From Synechococcus sp. CCY 9618 (GTDB taxonomy: Bacteria; Cyanobacteriota; Cyanobacteriia; PCC-6307; Cyanobiaceae), in NCBI RefSeq assembly GCF_019038415.1, contig NZ_JAFKRG010000010.1, positions 1-64,000 on the forward strand: a stretch of 64,000 bases of DNA. The letters are read 5' to 3'. This document shows positions 29,965 to 38,619 of this stretch, one piece after another. A program made the translations under genes and the position numbers. The notes under the pieces were generated by a model. The model worked only from the letters and a program-made list of their open reading frames with translations, was not told where the DNA came from and did no database searches. The stretch's first letter is position 1. Each line of letters opens with the position of its first letter.

Positions 29965-31277
29965 CCGGGGCATCGCCCCCGACAGGGACCCTGCCGCCGA
30001 TGCGCATTCCCAGGGCCCTGCTCGATCCCCGCTGCCGTCTGCCGGCCGCCGATGATCAGGGGCTGGTGGCGGTGCGACTGGAGCACGCCGACGGTCGGAT
30101 CCAGGCCATCCATGCCGTGGCCGCCGGCCCCGCGGAGGAGTCGCTGTCGGATCCGCATCCCCTGCCGCTGGCGCTCACCCCCCTGGTGGAGCCCCACGCC
30201 CACCTGGACAAGGCCTTCAGCGGCGAGGCCTTTCCCAACCCCGACGGGACCATGGCCGCCGCCATGGAGGCGAACCGGCGGGAGGCCGGCAGCCGCCGGG
30301 CCCAGGTGGTGCACCAGCGTGGGGAACGGGCCCTGGCGCGGGCCTGGCGCTATGGGCTCCGGGCGATCCGCAGCCACATCGACAGCCTGGGCCCCTGGGC
30401 CGCTCCCAGCTGGGAGGTGCTGGTGGAGCTCCGCCGTCAGTGGCGCGGCCGGGTCGAGCTGCAACTGGTGGCGCTGGTGCCCGTCGGCCACTGGTCCACG
30501 GCCGAAGGTGAGGCGCTGGCGGCCTGGGTGGCCTGCCGGGGCGGTCTGCTGGGAGGGGTGCTCGGCGCGCCGTTCCGGTCCACACCGGCCGACCGGAACG
30601 GCCTGCTGGCGCTGCTGCGGCTGGCGGAGCGTCACGGCTGCGGCGTGGATCTGCACGTCGACGAGAGCGTGGAGGACCACGGCCGGGGGGTGGCCCTGGT
30701 GAGCGGCCTGCTGCTGGAGCACCGCATCGCGGTGCCGCTCACCTGCAGCCACGCCAGCAGCATGGGGTTGCTGCCCGACCGACCCTGCCGCCAGCTGGCG
30801 GAGACGATGGCGGCCGCGGGGGTGGGGGTGGTGGCCCTGCCCAGCACCAATCTGTGGCTGCTCGGCAAGCGCCCCGGGCGCACCCCGTCCCTGCGGCCCC
30901 AGGCGCCGATCCGCCAGCTGCAGGAGGCCGGGGTGACCGTGGCGGTGGGGGGCGACAACGTGCAGGACCCCTGGTTCCCGGGCGGGGATTTCGACCCCAT
31001 CGCCCTGCTGCGCTTCAGCCTCGCCTCCAGCCACCTGGCGCCCTGGCGGCGGCTCGGGCTCAGTCCCTTCAGCACCGCCGCGGCCCAGCTGCTCGACCTT
31101 GACTGGGACGGGGTGCTGCGGGAGGGTGCGCCTGCTGACCTCGTGGTGCTCGGAGCGTCGTCATGGGGTGACCTGCTGGCCCGCCCCCCCCGGCGCCGGG
31201 TGCTGCGCTCCGGCCGCTGGCTTGAGCCACCCTCCTCCGAGGAGCCGTCTCCCCTGCTGGTCGCCTGCCATGGATGA
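29961..31277 (+). CDS. Cytosine deaminase-like metal-dependent amidohydrolase
   Basis: A 438-residue amidohydrolase resembling CodA-type deaminases. Metal ligands are in VEPHAHLDKAF (HxH) and IRSHIDSLG; DLHVDESVED, LTCSHASSMG and GGDNVQDPWFPGGDF match the order of cytosine/isoguanine deaminase motifs. The barrel is complete, with a C-terminal composite-domain strand (GAPADLVVLGAS). The substrate is uncertain: an N-heterocycle or cyclic amide is likely. It is coupled to DUF4359 (4-bp overlap) and to the FAD oxidase (8-bp overlap). Confidence 0.85.
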   Translation: MTGASPPTGTLPPMRIPRALLDPRCRLPAADDQGLVAVRLEHADGRIQAIHAVAAGPAEESLSDPHPLPLALTPLVEPHAHLDKAFSGEAFPNPDGTMAAAMEANRREAGSRRAQVVHQRGERALARAWRYGLRAIRSHIDSLGPWAAPSWEVLVELRRQWRGRVELQLVALVPVGHWSTAEGEALAAWVACRGGLLGGVLGAPFRSTPADRNGLLALLRLAERHGCGVDLHVDESVEDHGRGVALVSGLLLEHRIAVPLTCSHASSMGLLPDRPCRQLAETMAAAGVGVVALPSTNLWLLGKRPGRTPSLRPQAPIRQLQEAGVTVAVGGDNVQDPWFPGGDFDPIALLRFSLASSHLAPWRRLGLSPFSTAAAQLLDLDWDGVLREGAPADLVVLGASSWGDLLARPPRRRVLRSGRWLEPPSSEEPSPLLVACHG

Positions 31278-32715
31278 CATCCCCGCCAGCAGCATCCCCG
31301 CCAGCAGCATCACCCCGGCGGGCTTCTCCGACCTGGTGGATCCCAGCCGGATTCAGGCGCTGGTGGCCGAGCTGGCCGCCAGCCCGCTCGGGATCGCCCC
31401 GATCCTGTCCGCCGCCGAGCTGACCCCCCTCTCAGCCGACTCCTACGACTATTCACCTCTGCTGGTTCCTCTGCTGGAGGGCAAGCGGGCCCAGCTGGCG
31501 GTGAGGGCCGACCGTGTGGAGCAGGTTCTGGCGGTGGCCGGGGCCTGCGCCCGCCACCGGGTGCCGCTCACGGTGCGGGGCGCCGGCAGCGGCAACTATG
31601 GCCAGTGCGTTCCGCTGGCCGGTGGCCTGGTGCTCGACCTGACCGGCCTCAACCGCCTGCGGTCCGTGGACCCGGCCAGCGGCGTGGCGGAGGCGGAGCC
31701 CGGCTGCGTGCTGGCCGACCTGGATGGTCTGCTGGCACCCCACGGCCGGGCGCTGCGGCTGGCGCCGAGCACCTACCGCACCGCCACCCTGGGGGGGTTC
31801 ATCGCCGGTGGATCAGGGGGCCTCGGATCGCTGCGCTGGGGGTTCCTGCGCGATCCGGGCCACCTGCTGGGACTGGAGGTGGTGACGCTGGAGGCCGAGC
31901 CCCGGCTGCTGCGGCTCGACGCCGCCGCCAGCGCTCCCCTCAATCACGCCTACGGCACCAACGGCATCCTCACCGCCCTGCGGCTGGCCACCACCGAGAC
32001 CGTGGCCTGGCAGCAGCTGGTGGTGGGCTTCGACGGCTGGGAGGCGGCCCTGGAGGCGGCCCGGGAGCTGCCCGCCACGGCGCTGCTGCTCAACGCTCTC
32101 TGCCTGCTGGAGGCTCCGGTGGCGGTCCGCATGCCCTGGCCGTCGGGCTGCCCCGCCGCCGGCCCCGGCGAGCACCGCCTGCTGCTGCACGCCGCCCCCG
32201 ACACCATGGAGGTGCTGCCGGGGTGGCTGGCGGCCCGGGGGGGGCAGCTGCGCTGGCAGGGGCCGCCGGCGGAGGCTGGGACGCCGAAGGGGGCCCGGGG
32301 GCGAACACTTCCCCTCTGGGAACTCACCTGGAACCACACCACCCTGCACTGGCGTGCCCGGGCCCAGGACTGGACCTACCTGCAGCTGCTGCTGCCCCGG
32401 CCGGAGGCCCCCCTGCTGGAGGCGGTGCGCCGGCGCTGGGGGGCCGATGTGCTCTGGCACCTGGAGGGGGTGCGCCAGCAGGGGACCCCGCGGCTGGTGG
32501 CCCTGCCCCTGCTGCGCTGGCAGGGGCCCCAGGCCCTGGCGGACCTGATCGCCCAGTGCCAGGACCTGGGGGCGGTGCTGTTCAATCCGCACGTGGTCAC
32601 CGTCGAGGACGGCGGCCTGGGGGTGGTGGACGCCGACCAGGTGGCGGCCAAGGCGGCCTACGACCCGGCCGGACTGATGAATCCGGGCAAGCTCAGGGGC
32701 TGGCAGGGGCCTTAG
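31270..32715 (+). CDS. FAD-binding oxidoreductase (PCMH/GlcD-type)
   Basis: 481 residues from the ATG at 31270. The PCMH FAD domain is clear: LTVRGAGSGNYGQCVPLAGG, LDLTGLNRL, LAPSTYRTATLGGFIAGGSG and LRWGFLRDP, followed by a substrate domain and a terminal AYDPAGLMNPGKLRGW, the usual GlcD-family C-terminus. It probably oxidises a 2-hydroxy acid or related compound. It overlaps the amidohydrolase by 8 bp, implying a shared pathway, and converges with the pentapeptide gene (4-bp overlap). Confidence 0.85.
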   Translation: MDDIPASSIPASSITPAGFSDLVDPSRIQALVAELAASPLGIAPILSAAELTPLSADSYDYSPLLVPLLEGKRAQLAVRADRVEQVLAVAGACARHRVPLTVRGAGSGNYGQCVPLAGGLVLDLTGLNRLRSVDPASGVAEAEPGCVLADLDGLLAPHGRALRLAPSTYRTATLGGFIAGGSGGLGSLRWGFLRDPGHLLGLEVVTLEAEPRLLRLDAAASAPLNHAYGTNGILTALRLATTETVAWQQLVVGFDGWEAALEAARELPATALLLNALCLLEAPVAVRMPWPSGCPAAGPGEHRLLLHAAPDTMEVLPGWLAARGGQLRWQGPPAEAGTPKGARGRTLPLWELTWNHTTLHWRARAQDWTYLQLLLPRPEAPLLEAVRRRWGADVLWHLEGVRQQGTPRLVALPLLRWQGPQALADLIAQCQDLGAVLFNPHVVTVEDGGLGVVDADQVAAKAAYDPAGLMNPGKLRGWQGP

Positions 32716-33263
32716 CGGCAGTCGAGGCTCTGGCGGGTGTCGGCTCCGGTGACCGGGTTGGAGCCGCGGGCGTCCCGGCAGAGGATGCGCTGATCCACCC
32801 GGTCGATCAGGGCATCGGTGAAATCGGCATCGGTGACCGTGGCGCCGGTGAAATCACTGCCGGAGGCGATCGCCCTCCGCAGCACCGCACCGGTCAGGTC
32901 GACGCCGCTCATGTCCACCTTGTCCATGAGGGTGTCGCTGAGGTCGGCGCCGCTGAAGTCGGCCTCCGGGAAGGCCGCCTGGGTGAGGATCGCCCCGTGC
33001 AGGTCGGCCCCCTGGAAGTTGGCCTGGCGGCCGGTGGCGCCGGCGAAGGAGCTGCCTGCCAGCTGCTCGCCGCTGAAGTCCTTGCCGCTCTGGTTGGTGA
33101 GGGTGTAGTCCACCCGGTCCTGATCGTCGGCCCGCGCCACGGGGGGCGCCACGAGCAGCAGGGTCAGCAGCAGAGGCAGGATCGCCGCCCGGACCCATCG
33201 CCATCGGGGCCGGCGGGTCTCTGCCATGGGCCTGGGAGCTTCGGATCCGAGCACCGTCGTCAT
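32712..33263 (-). CDS. Secreted (lumenal) pentapeptide-repeat protein
   Basis: A 183-residue protein with a signal peptide: basic MAETRRPRWRWVR, a hydrophobic core and an ARADD cleavage region near residue 46. About 16-18 pentapeptide repeats of the A(D/N)LXX type follow (ANFQGADLHGAILTQ, ADFSGADLSD, VDMSGVDLTG), forming a right-handed quadrilateral beta-helix, with two Cys at the C-terminus. Cyanobacteria keep such proteins in the thylakoid lumen; the role is unknown. The ATG at 33263 overlaps the folC stop (ATGA). Confidence 0.88.
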   Translation of the reverse strand: MTTVLGSEAPRPMAETRRPRWRWVRAAILPLLLTLLLVAPPVARADDQDRVDYTLTNQSGKDFSGEQLAGSSFAGATGRQANFQGADLHGAILTQAAFPEADFSGADLSDTLMDKVDMSGVDLTGAVLRRAIASGSDFTGATVTDADFTDALIDRVDQRILCRDARGSNPVTGADTRQSLDCR

Positions 33264-34564
33264 GGGCCTTGGCTGGGGGGTACCTCTTCAGGCTGGCCCG
33301 GCGCGGCAGCTTCGTCAGCCTGCGGTCCGTCGAGCAGTGGCAGCGCTGCGCCCAGCAGGAACAGGGAGCCCGCCACCACCGGCAGGGGGCCGGGCGCCAG
33401 CAGCCCCATGAGTCCGCCGGCCAGCTCCGGGGCCGTCTGGAGCTGATCGGCCAGATCAGGACAGGCCGCAGCCAGGTCCTGCCGTGTCCAGCTGGCATGG
33501 TCCGGCACCGCCACCACCGCCGCCCGATCGCCGGGTCGCAGCAGTTGCTCCAGCATCACCGGCCCCTCCTTGTGGCGCTGGATGCCCAGCAGCCAGCGGC
33601 GCGGCAGGCCGCCGTCGAGCCGGTCCAGTTCCCTGCGCAGGGCCGCCGCCGCCGGTGGGTTGTGGGCCCCGTCCAGCAGCAGCTCCCGGCCCCGCCAGCG
33701 GCATCGCTGCAGCCGTCCCGGCCAGCGGGTCGCCGCCAGCCCGGCGCGGACCATCCCCTCGTCCAGGGGCCAGCCGGCCAGGGGGCCGTCCGGAGCCACC
33801 AGGGCCCGGGCCATCGCCACGGCCACGGCCCCGTTGTGCCGTTGCAGCTCCCCTGCCAGACCCAGCACGGGTCCGCCGTCGGTGGTGGCGGGCAGGGGAT
33901 CCAGCCAGTGCAGGCGGGCTCCCCGCCGGTGGGCCTCCTCCTCCAGCACCCGGCGGGCCTCGGGGGCCTGGGCGGCGCTGAAGGCCCGGCAGCCGGGGCC
34001 CATCACGGCGGCCTTTTCGGCGGCGATGGCCGCCAGGGTGTCGCCCAGGTGCTCGCGATGGTCGAGGCCGATAGCCCCGAAGCCCACCACGGGCCGGCGC
34101 GGATGCACCGTGGTGGCATCCAGCCTGCCCCCCAGGCCCACCTCCAGCACCGCCAGGTCCACCCCTTCGCGGGCGAAACGGTCGAAGGCCGCGGCGGTGA
34201 TCAGCTCGAAGGGGGTGAGCCGGTGGCGGCGGGCCAGAGGCTGCCAGCGGGCCAGATCGCCACGCAGGGTGGCCGGGGCGATCCAGGCGTCATCGATCTC
34301 GATCCGCTCGCACCAGCTCACCAGGTGGGGGGAGCGGTAGGTGCCGACCCGCACCCCGGCCGCCCGAAGGATGGCGTGCAGGAAGGTGCTGATCGAGCCC
34401 TTGCCGTTGGTGCCGGCCACCTGGGCCGCGGCGAAGCGCCGCTCCGGATGGCCCCCCGCGGCCAGGGCGCCGACCAGCCGGTCCAGGCCCAGGTCGATGC
34501 CGCGGCGGGCGAAGGGCTCAAGCAGGTCGCCCAGCTCGACGGGAGGTGGCAGCAGGGAGGGCAA
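33260..34564 (-). CDS. folC: Bifunctional dihydrofolate/folylpolyglutamate synthase FolC
   Basis: A 434-residue Mur-ligase-type enzyme that adds glutamate to dihydropteroate and to folates. The P-loop is VAGTNGKGSISTFL. Other family segments are YRSPHLVSWCERI, VLEVGLGGRLDATT and LLDGAHNPPAA. It is in a minus-strand run with argD upstream (16 bp) and the pentapeptide gene downstream (overlapping). Confidence 0.93.
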   Translation of the reverse strand: MPSLLPPPVELGDLLEPFARRGIDLGLDRLVGALAAGGHPERRFAAAQVAGTNGKGSISTFLHAILRAAGVRVGTYRSPHLVSWCERIEIDDAWIAPATLRGDLARWQPLARRHRLTPFELITAAAFDRFAREGVDLAVLEVGLGGRLDATTVHPRRPVVGFGAIGLDHREHLGDTLAAIAAEKAAVMGPGCRAFSAAQAPEARRVLEEEAHRRGARLHWLDPLPATTDGGPVLGLAGELQRHNGAVAVAMARALVAPDGPLAGWPLDEGMVRAGLAATRWPGRLQRCRWRGRELLLDGAHNPPAAAALRRELDRLDGGLPRRWLLGIQRHKEGPVMLEQLLRPGDRAAVVAVPDHASWTRQDLAAACPDLADQLQTAPELAGGLMGLLAPGPLPVVAGSLFLLGAALPLLDGPQADEAAAPGQPEEVPPSQGP

Positions 34565-34579
34565 GGGTGGGGCGCCGGA

Positions 34580-35758
34580 TCAGGCCAGGGTGAGCAGGGC
34601 CTTCTCCAGACGCTTCACCGCCTTGCGCAGCTGGCGCGGCTTGATCACCAGGGGGGGCACGAAGCGAACCACGCCAGGGCCGGCGGGCACCACCAGCAGC
34701 CCTTCGGCCATGGCGGCCTTGACCAGCTCCGGGGCGGTGGGCCCGCCGGGCTGGAGCACCAGGCCGCGCAGCAGCCCCCAGCCCCGTTCCCCCGCCAGCT
34801 GCTCGGGATGGCGTGCCACGAGCTCCTGGAGCAGCGTCTGCAGCAGGGCGCCGTGAGCCGCCACCTTGGCCAGCAGGCCGCGGCGTTCGATCTCCTCGAT
34901 CACCGTGAGGCCGGCCCGGCAGGCGAAGGGGTTGCCGCCGAAGGTGCTGGCGTGGTCGCCGGGACGGAAATGATCCACCGCCGCTTTCACCGCCAGGGCG
35001 CCGATGGGGATGCCGCCGCCCAGGCCCTTGGCCATGGTGAGGGCATCGGGTTCGACCCCCAGCTGCTCGTACCCCCACCAGTGGCCGCTGCGGCCGACGC
35101 CGATCTGCACCTCATCGAAGATCAGCAGGATGCGGTGGGCATCGCAGAGTTCCCGCACCCGCCGGAAGAAGGCGGGATCGCCGGGGTTGACGCCCCCTTC
35201 CCCCTGGAGCGGTTCGAGCAGCACGGCCGCCACCCGGGGACCATCGGCCTCGCAGGATTCCAGCAGGGCCTCGAAGGCCGCCGTGTCGTTGTAGGGGAAG
35301 TAGCGGAACCCCGACACCATGGGTTCGAACCCCTGGTGGTACTTGGGCTGGCCGGTGGCGGTGACCGCTGCCAGGGTGCGGCCGTGAAAGCTGGCCTCGG
35401 CGGTCAGGATCAGCGGATCGGCGATGCCGCGCACCTGGTGGCCGTGCTTGCGGGCCAGCTTGATGGCGGCCTCGTTGGCCTCGGCGCCGGAGTTGCAGAA
35501 GAAGACGCGGTCGGCGCAGCTGCGGGCGACGATCGCCGCCGCCAGCTCCTCCTGTTCCGGGATCCGGTAGAGGTTGGAGACGTGCTGGAGCTGCCCCAGC
35601 TGGTCGCAGAGCCGGCGCCGCAACACCGGGTCGCTGTGGCCCAGGGTGCAGACGGCGATGCCGGCGACCATGTCGAGATACCGCCGGCCGCCTTCGTCCC
35701 ACAGCCACACCCCCCGGCCGCGCTTCAGGGCCAGGGGAAACCGGCCGTAGGTGTCCAT
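34580..35758 (-). CDS. argD: Acetylornithine aminotransferase ArgD
   Basis: A 392-residue class III PLP aminotransferase that converts N-acetylglutamate semialdehyde to N-acetylornithine in arginine synthesis. It shows GIAVCTLGHSDP, FFCNSGAEANEAAIKLAR, LLEPLQGEGG, LLIFDEVQ and the PLP Lys in TMAKGLGGGIPIGA. The frame runs open into a tRNA gene, so the ATG at 35758 (MDTYGRFPL) is the start. It lies 11 bp after tRNA-Leu(CAA), on the same strand. Confidence 0.95.
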   Translation of the reverse strand: MDTYGRFPLALKRGRGVWLWDEGGRRYLDMVAGIAVCTLGHSDPVLRRRLCDQLGQLQHVSNLYRIPEQEELAAAIVARSCADRVFFCNSGAEANEAAIKLARKHGHQVRGIADPLILTAEASFHGRTLAAVTATGQPKYHQGFEPMVSGFRYFPYNDTAAFEALLESCEADGPRVAAVLLEPLQGEGGVNPGDPAFFRRVRELCDAHRILLIFDEVQIGVGRSGHWWGYEQLGVEPDALTMAKGLGGGIPIGALAVKAAVDHFRPGDHASTFGGNPFACRAGLTVIEEIERRGLLAKVAAHGALLQTLLQELVARHPEQLAGERGWGLLRGLVLQPGGPTAPELVKAAMAEGLLVVPAGPGVVRFVPPLVIKPRQLRKAVKRLEKALLTLA

Positions 35759-35769
35759 CACCGGGGGGA

Positions 35770-35851
35770 TGGGAGCGGTGGGACTTGAACCCACATGCCC
35801 GAAGGCGCTCGATTTTGAGTCGAGTCCGTCTACCAATTCCGGCACGCTCCC
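35770..35851 (-). tRNA. tRNA-Leu(CAA)
   Basis: A class II tRNA. The acceptor GGGAGCG (5' end at 35851) pairs with CGCTCCC, with A73 (leucine discriminator). The anticodon stem CTCGA/TCGAG holds loop CTCAAAA, anticodon CAA. The long variable arm CGCCTTCGGGCAT follows and the T-arm GGGTTCAAGTCCC is standard. It is squeezed between murA (12 bp) and argD (11 bp), all on one strand, so cotranscription and processing are likely. Confidence 0.95.
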
Positions 35852-35863
35852 GCAGGGGGAATT

Positions 35864-37165
35864 CTAGGCGGCGGCGATCCTGCGGATCGATGCGCCGGCG
35901 GCGTTGAGCTTGCCTTCCAGATCCGCATAGCCGCGATCCAGGTATTCCAGACCTCGCACGGTGGTGATGCCGTCGGCCGCCAGCCCGGCCAGCACCATCG
36001 CGGCGGAGGCCCGCAGGTCGGTGCCGTGGACGGGGGCGCCGCTCAGCCGGGCCACCCCCTCGACGCAGGCGGTGTTGCCCTGCATGCGGATCGAGGCGCC
36101 CATCCGCTGCAGCTCGGCCACGTGCTGGAGGCGGTTCTCGAAGATGTTCTCAACCACCATGCTGGTGCCTTCGGCCGTGGCCAGCAGAGCCATGAACGGG
36201 GCCTGCAGGTCGGTGGGGAAGCCGGGGAAGGGCTGGGTGCGCAGATCCACGGCGCGGATCTTGTCGGCGGTGATGTTCAGGCCGGTGCCATCGGCCCGGA
36301 TGCGGCAGCCCGCTTCCTCCAGTTTGGTGATCACCGCACCCAGATGCTCCGGAAGGGCGGGGAACACCCGCAGCCGCGAGCGGGTGATGGCTCCGGCGAG
36401 CAGAAAGGTGCCGGCTTCGATGCGGTCCGGGATGACGGCGTAGTCGGCACCGTGCAGGGTCTCCACTCCGACGATGGTGATGGTGGGGGTGCCGGCGCCG
36501 CGCACCTTGGCCCCCATGGCCAGCAGCAGCCGGGCCAGGTCGATCACCTCGGGCTCCTGGGCCGCGTTGTCGATGACCGTTTCGCCGTCGGCCAGGGCGG
36601 CCGCCATCATCAGGGTCTCGGTGGCTCCGACGCTGGGGCAGTCGAGGTGGATGTGGCCGCCGGTGAGGCGGCGCTTGCGGCCGGGCACGACGGCGGTGAC
36701 CACGCCGTGTTCGATGGTGACCTGGGCCCCGAGGGCCTTGAGGCCCTTGACGTGCTCCACCACCGGGCGGGTGCCGATCTGGCAGCCCCCGGGAAGGGGC
36801 ACCTGGGCCATGCCCATGCGGGCCAGCAGGGGGCCGATGCAGAAGAAACTGGCCCGCAGGCTGTTGACCAGCTCGTAGGGGGGGGAGGACGTGGCGATGT
36901 GATCCCCGTGCAGCACGATCGCGTCGCCCCCTCGCTGCACCCTCACCCCAAGGGCCGAGAGGATTTCGCCCATGGCGGTGATGTCGGTCAGGGGCGGCAC
37001 GTTGCTGAGTCGCAACCCGTCTTCAGTGAGCAGACAGGCGGCCATCAGCACAAGGGCCGAATTCTTGGCGCCGCTGACCCTGAGCTCCCCATCCAGACGC
37101 CGTCCACCACTGATCTCCAGCCTGCTGGCGGCGATGGCCTTGACAGGCATGGGGGATACAGTCAT
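35864..37165 (-). CDS. murA: UDP-N-acetylglucosamine 1-carboxyvinyltransferase MurA
   Basis: About 433 residues from the ATG at 37165; ATGs at 37198 and 37150 are also in frame. The enzyme adds enolpyruvate to UDP-GlcNAc, the first committed peptidoglycan step. It shows [16 protein letters not shown] and the catalytic Cys loop in [15 protein letters not shown], so it should be fosfomycin-sensitive in principle. Other segments are [11 protein letters not shown]-like ([18 protein letters not shown]) and [20 protein letters not shown] (37201-37206 on the minus strand) with a weak -10 could be its promoter. Confidence 0.95.
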   Translation of the reverse strand: MTVSPMPVKAIAASRLEISGGRRLDGELRVSGAKNSALVLMAACLLTEDGLRLSNVPPLTDITAMGEILSALGVRVQRGGDAIVLHGDHIATSSPPYELVNSLRASFFCIGPLLARMGMAQVPLPGGCQIGTRPVVEHVKGLKALGAQVTIEHGVVTAVVPGRKRRLTGGHIHLDCPSVGATETLMMAAALADGETVIDNAAQEPEVIDLARLLLAMGAKVRGAGTPTITIVGVETLHGADYAVIPDRIEAGTFLLAGAITRSRLRVFPALPEHLGAVITKLEEAGCRIRADGTGLNITADKIRAVDLRTQPFPGFPTDLQAPFMALLATAEGTSMVVENIFENRLQHVAELQRMGASIRMQGNTACVEGVARLSGAPVHGTDLRASAAMVLAGLAADGITTVRGLEYLDRGYADLEGKLNAAGASIRRIAAA

Positions 37166-37383
37166 GGACAGGAGTCCTGGTATCAATTTCTGGGGCATCT
37201 TGACAACGAATGCTGCTGTCGTCTAGGGGCCGCCGCCCAAACTGGCTTTTGGTTGTCCCCGCGTCCAATCGTTCCCGCCCCTGATCCGGGGACGGCCTTG
37301 ATCAGCGGCCCTGGCGACGGAAACGGCACCGGTGATGATTTATGCTCCCACCGACGCCACGACTCCGTGGCGGCTACTCGCCC

Positions 37384-37467
37384 GCGGATGTGGCGGAATT
37401 GGTAGACGCGCTAGTTTCAGGTACTAGTGGCAGCAATGTCGTGGGAGTTCAAGTCTCCCCATCCGCA
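37384..37467 (+). tRNA. tRNA-Leu(CAG)
   Basis: An 84-nt class II tRNA. GCGGATG (37384-37390) pairs with CATCCGC (37460-37466), with A73. The anticodon stem CTAGT/ACTAG holds TTCAGGT, anticodon CAG. The variable arm GGCAGCAATGTCGT and T-arm GGGAGTTCAAGTCTCCC are present. A TATGCT at 37341-37346 is a possible -10. It ends 10 bp before the next coding start, so the two are probably cotranscribed. Confidence 0.95.
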
Positions 37468-37477
37468 TGATTTATCC

Positions 37478-37726
37478 ATGATTGTTCTCAAGATCACCAA
37501 CGCTTCCGACGTCGTTGCCTCAAACATCGGCAAATTTCTGGAACGCCTGACACCTGACGGTTACGACCAGAACAAGGTTGAGGACATCGTCATCGATCGT
37601 CTGGCGGCGAATCTCAAGGCCGAAGGTATCCGGGGTGAGGTGGCGGCGGTCAAGGGGCTGGACCTCCAGGATGATGACCTGGTCATCCACGACCGGCTCA
37701 AAATCCGGCGCCGGAAGACCATCTGA
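37478..37726 (+). CDS. Conserved 82-aa protein downstream of tRNA-Leu, unknown
   Basis: An 82-residue soluble protein starting MIVLKITNASDVVASNIGKF and ending in a basic RLKIRRRKTI. Predicted alternating strands and helices suggest a small alpha/beta domain. I recall similar short proteins in marine Synechococcus but no assigned function. It superficially resembles PurS in size but lacks PurS sequence features. Its TGA overlaps a CTG that seems to start the TrmH-family gene. Confidence 0.75.
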   Translation: MIVLKITNASDVVASNIGKFLERLTPDGYDQNKVEDIVIDRLAANLKAEGIRGEVAAVKGLDLQDDDLVIHDRLKIRRRKTI

Positions 37727-38583
37727 CGACCGCCGGATCCGCTGCTGATCCTCGCGGCTTTCCCGAGGCCCTCGAGCCCATCCGCAGCATCCGCAACCCT
37801 CTTATCCAGGCGCTGCGGCGGCTGCATCGTTCCGCAGGCAGGATCGAGCAGGGGCTGCTGCTGCTGGAGGGTACCCACCTGCTGCAGGAAGTCCTGCGTC
37901 AGGGGCTTGTGCCGGACCTGGTGCTGGCCACTCCGTCCTGGCTCGGGACGCATGGTCTTCTGCTGGCCCGACTGCCTGCGGCAGTGCCCCTGAAAACCTG
38001 CACCGATGTGGTGCTGGACGCCGCCGCCACCACCCGCCACCCGGATGGTGTGCTGCTCACCCTGGCGACCGGCGCCCTCCCCGCCCCGGGGACCACGACT
38101 CCCGACTTTGTTCTGGCCCTCGATCGGCTCCAGGACCCTGGCAACCTCGGCACCCTGCTGCGCACGGCCCTGGCGGCGGGGGTGGAACGGGTGTGGCTGG
38201 GGGAGGGGGCCGATCCGCTCCAGCCCAAGGTGCTGCGGGCGTCCAGCGGTGCGGCCCTGGCCCTGCCGCTGGAGCGGCTGACGGCCGCAGAGCTGCGGAC
38301 ACGGCTGGCGGCGGGCCGGGCCGTTGGGCTGCAGCTGGTGGCGGCGGTGGTGCCGGAGGCGGACGGGGACGCCCTCCCCTACTGGGACCTGGACTGGCGG
38401 CGGCCCACGGCCCTGCTGCTCGGCAACGAGGGGGCCGGGCTGGATCCGGAACTCGCCCGGCTGGCCGAGCGGCGGGTGACGATCCCCCACAGCCCGGCGG
38501 TGGAGTCGCTGAACGTGGCGGCGGCGGCGGCCCTGCTGCTGCTGGAGCGCTCCCGCCAGGCCCACGGCCGACCCGGGCCCTGA
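37723..38583 (+). CDS. TrmH-family RNA 2'-O-methyltransferase, apparent CTG start
   Basis: The catalytic SPOUT domain is clear: LDRLQDPGNLGTLLRTALAA, LLLGNEGAGLDPEL and IPHSPAVESLNVAAAAALLL. A substrate-binding segment upstream (NPLIQALRRLHRSAG, LLLEGTHLLQEVL) is in the same frame, before the first GTG at 37909. That stretch has no ATG, GTG or TTG back to the in-frame stop at 37675. The only sensible start is CTG at 37723, which overlaps the previous TGA as CTGA, mirroring ATGA/GTGA couplings elsewhere. This gives 286 residues. The target RNA is unknown (tRNA or 23S rRNA). Confidence 0.8.
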   Translation: MTTAGSAADPRGFPEALEPIRSIRNPLIQALRRLHRSAGRIEQGLLLLEGTHLLQEVLRQGLVPDLVLATPSWLGTHGLLLARLPAAVPLKTCTDVVLDAAATTRHPDGVLLTLATGALPAPGTTTPDFVLALDRLQDPGNLGTLLRTALAAGVERVWLGEGADPLQPKVLRASSGAALALPLERLTAAELRTRLAAGRAVGLQLVAAVVPEADGDALPYWDLDWRRPTALLLGNEGAGLDPELARLAERRVTIPHSPAVESLNVAAAAALLLLERSRQAHGRPGP

Positions 38584-38619
38584 CAGGGGAGAATGCCCCG
38601 ATCCCTGCAGCAGTAGACG

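Noticed and set aside
37478-37726. PurS annotation for the 82-aa protein
   Set aside because: Only the size fits. The sequence has no PurS motifs and no purL or purQ neighbours.
37909-38583. GTG at 37909 as the start of the TrmH-family gene
   Set aside because: It would remove a conserved substrate-binding segment (LLLEGTHLLQEVL) that is present upstream in the same frame.
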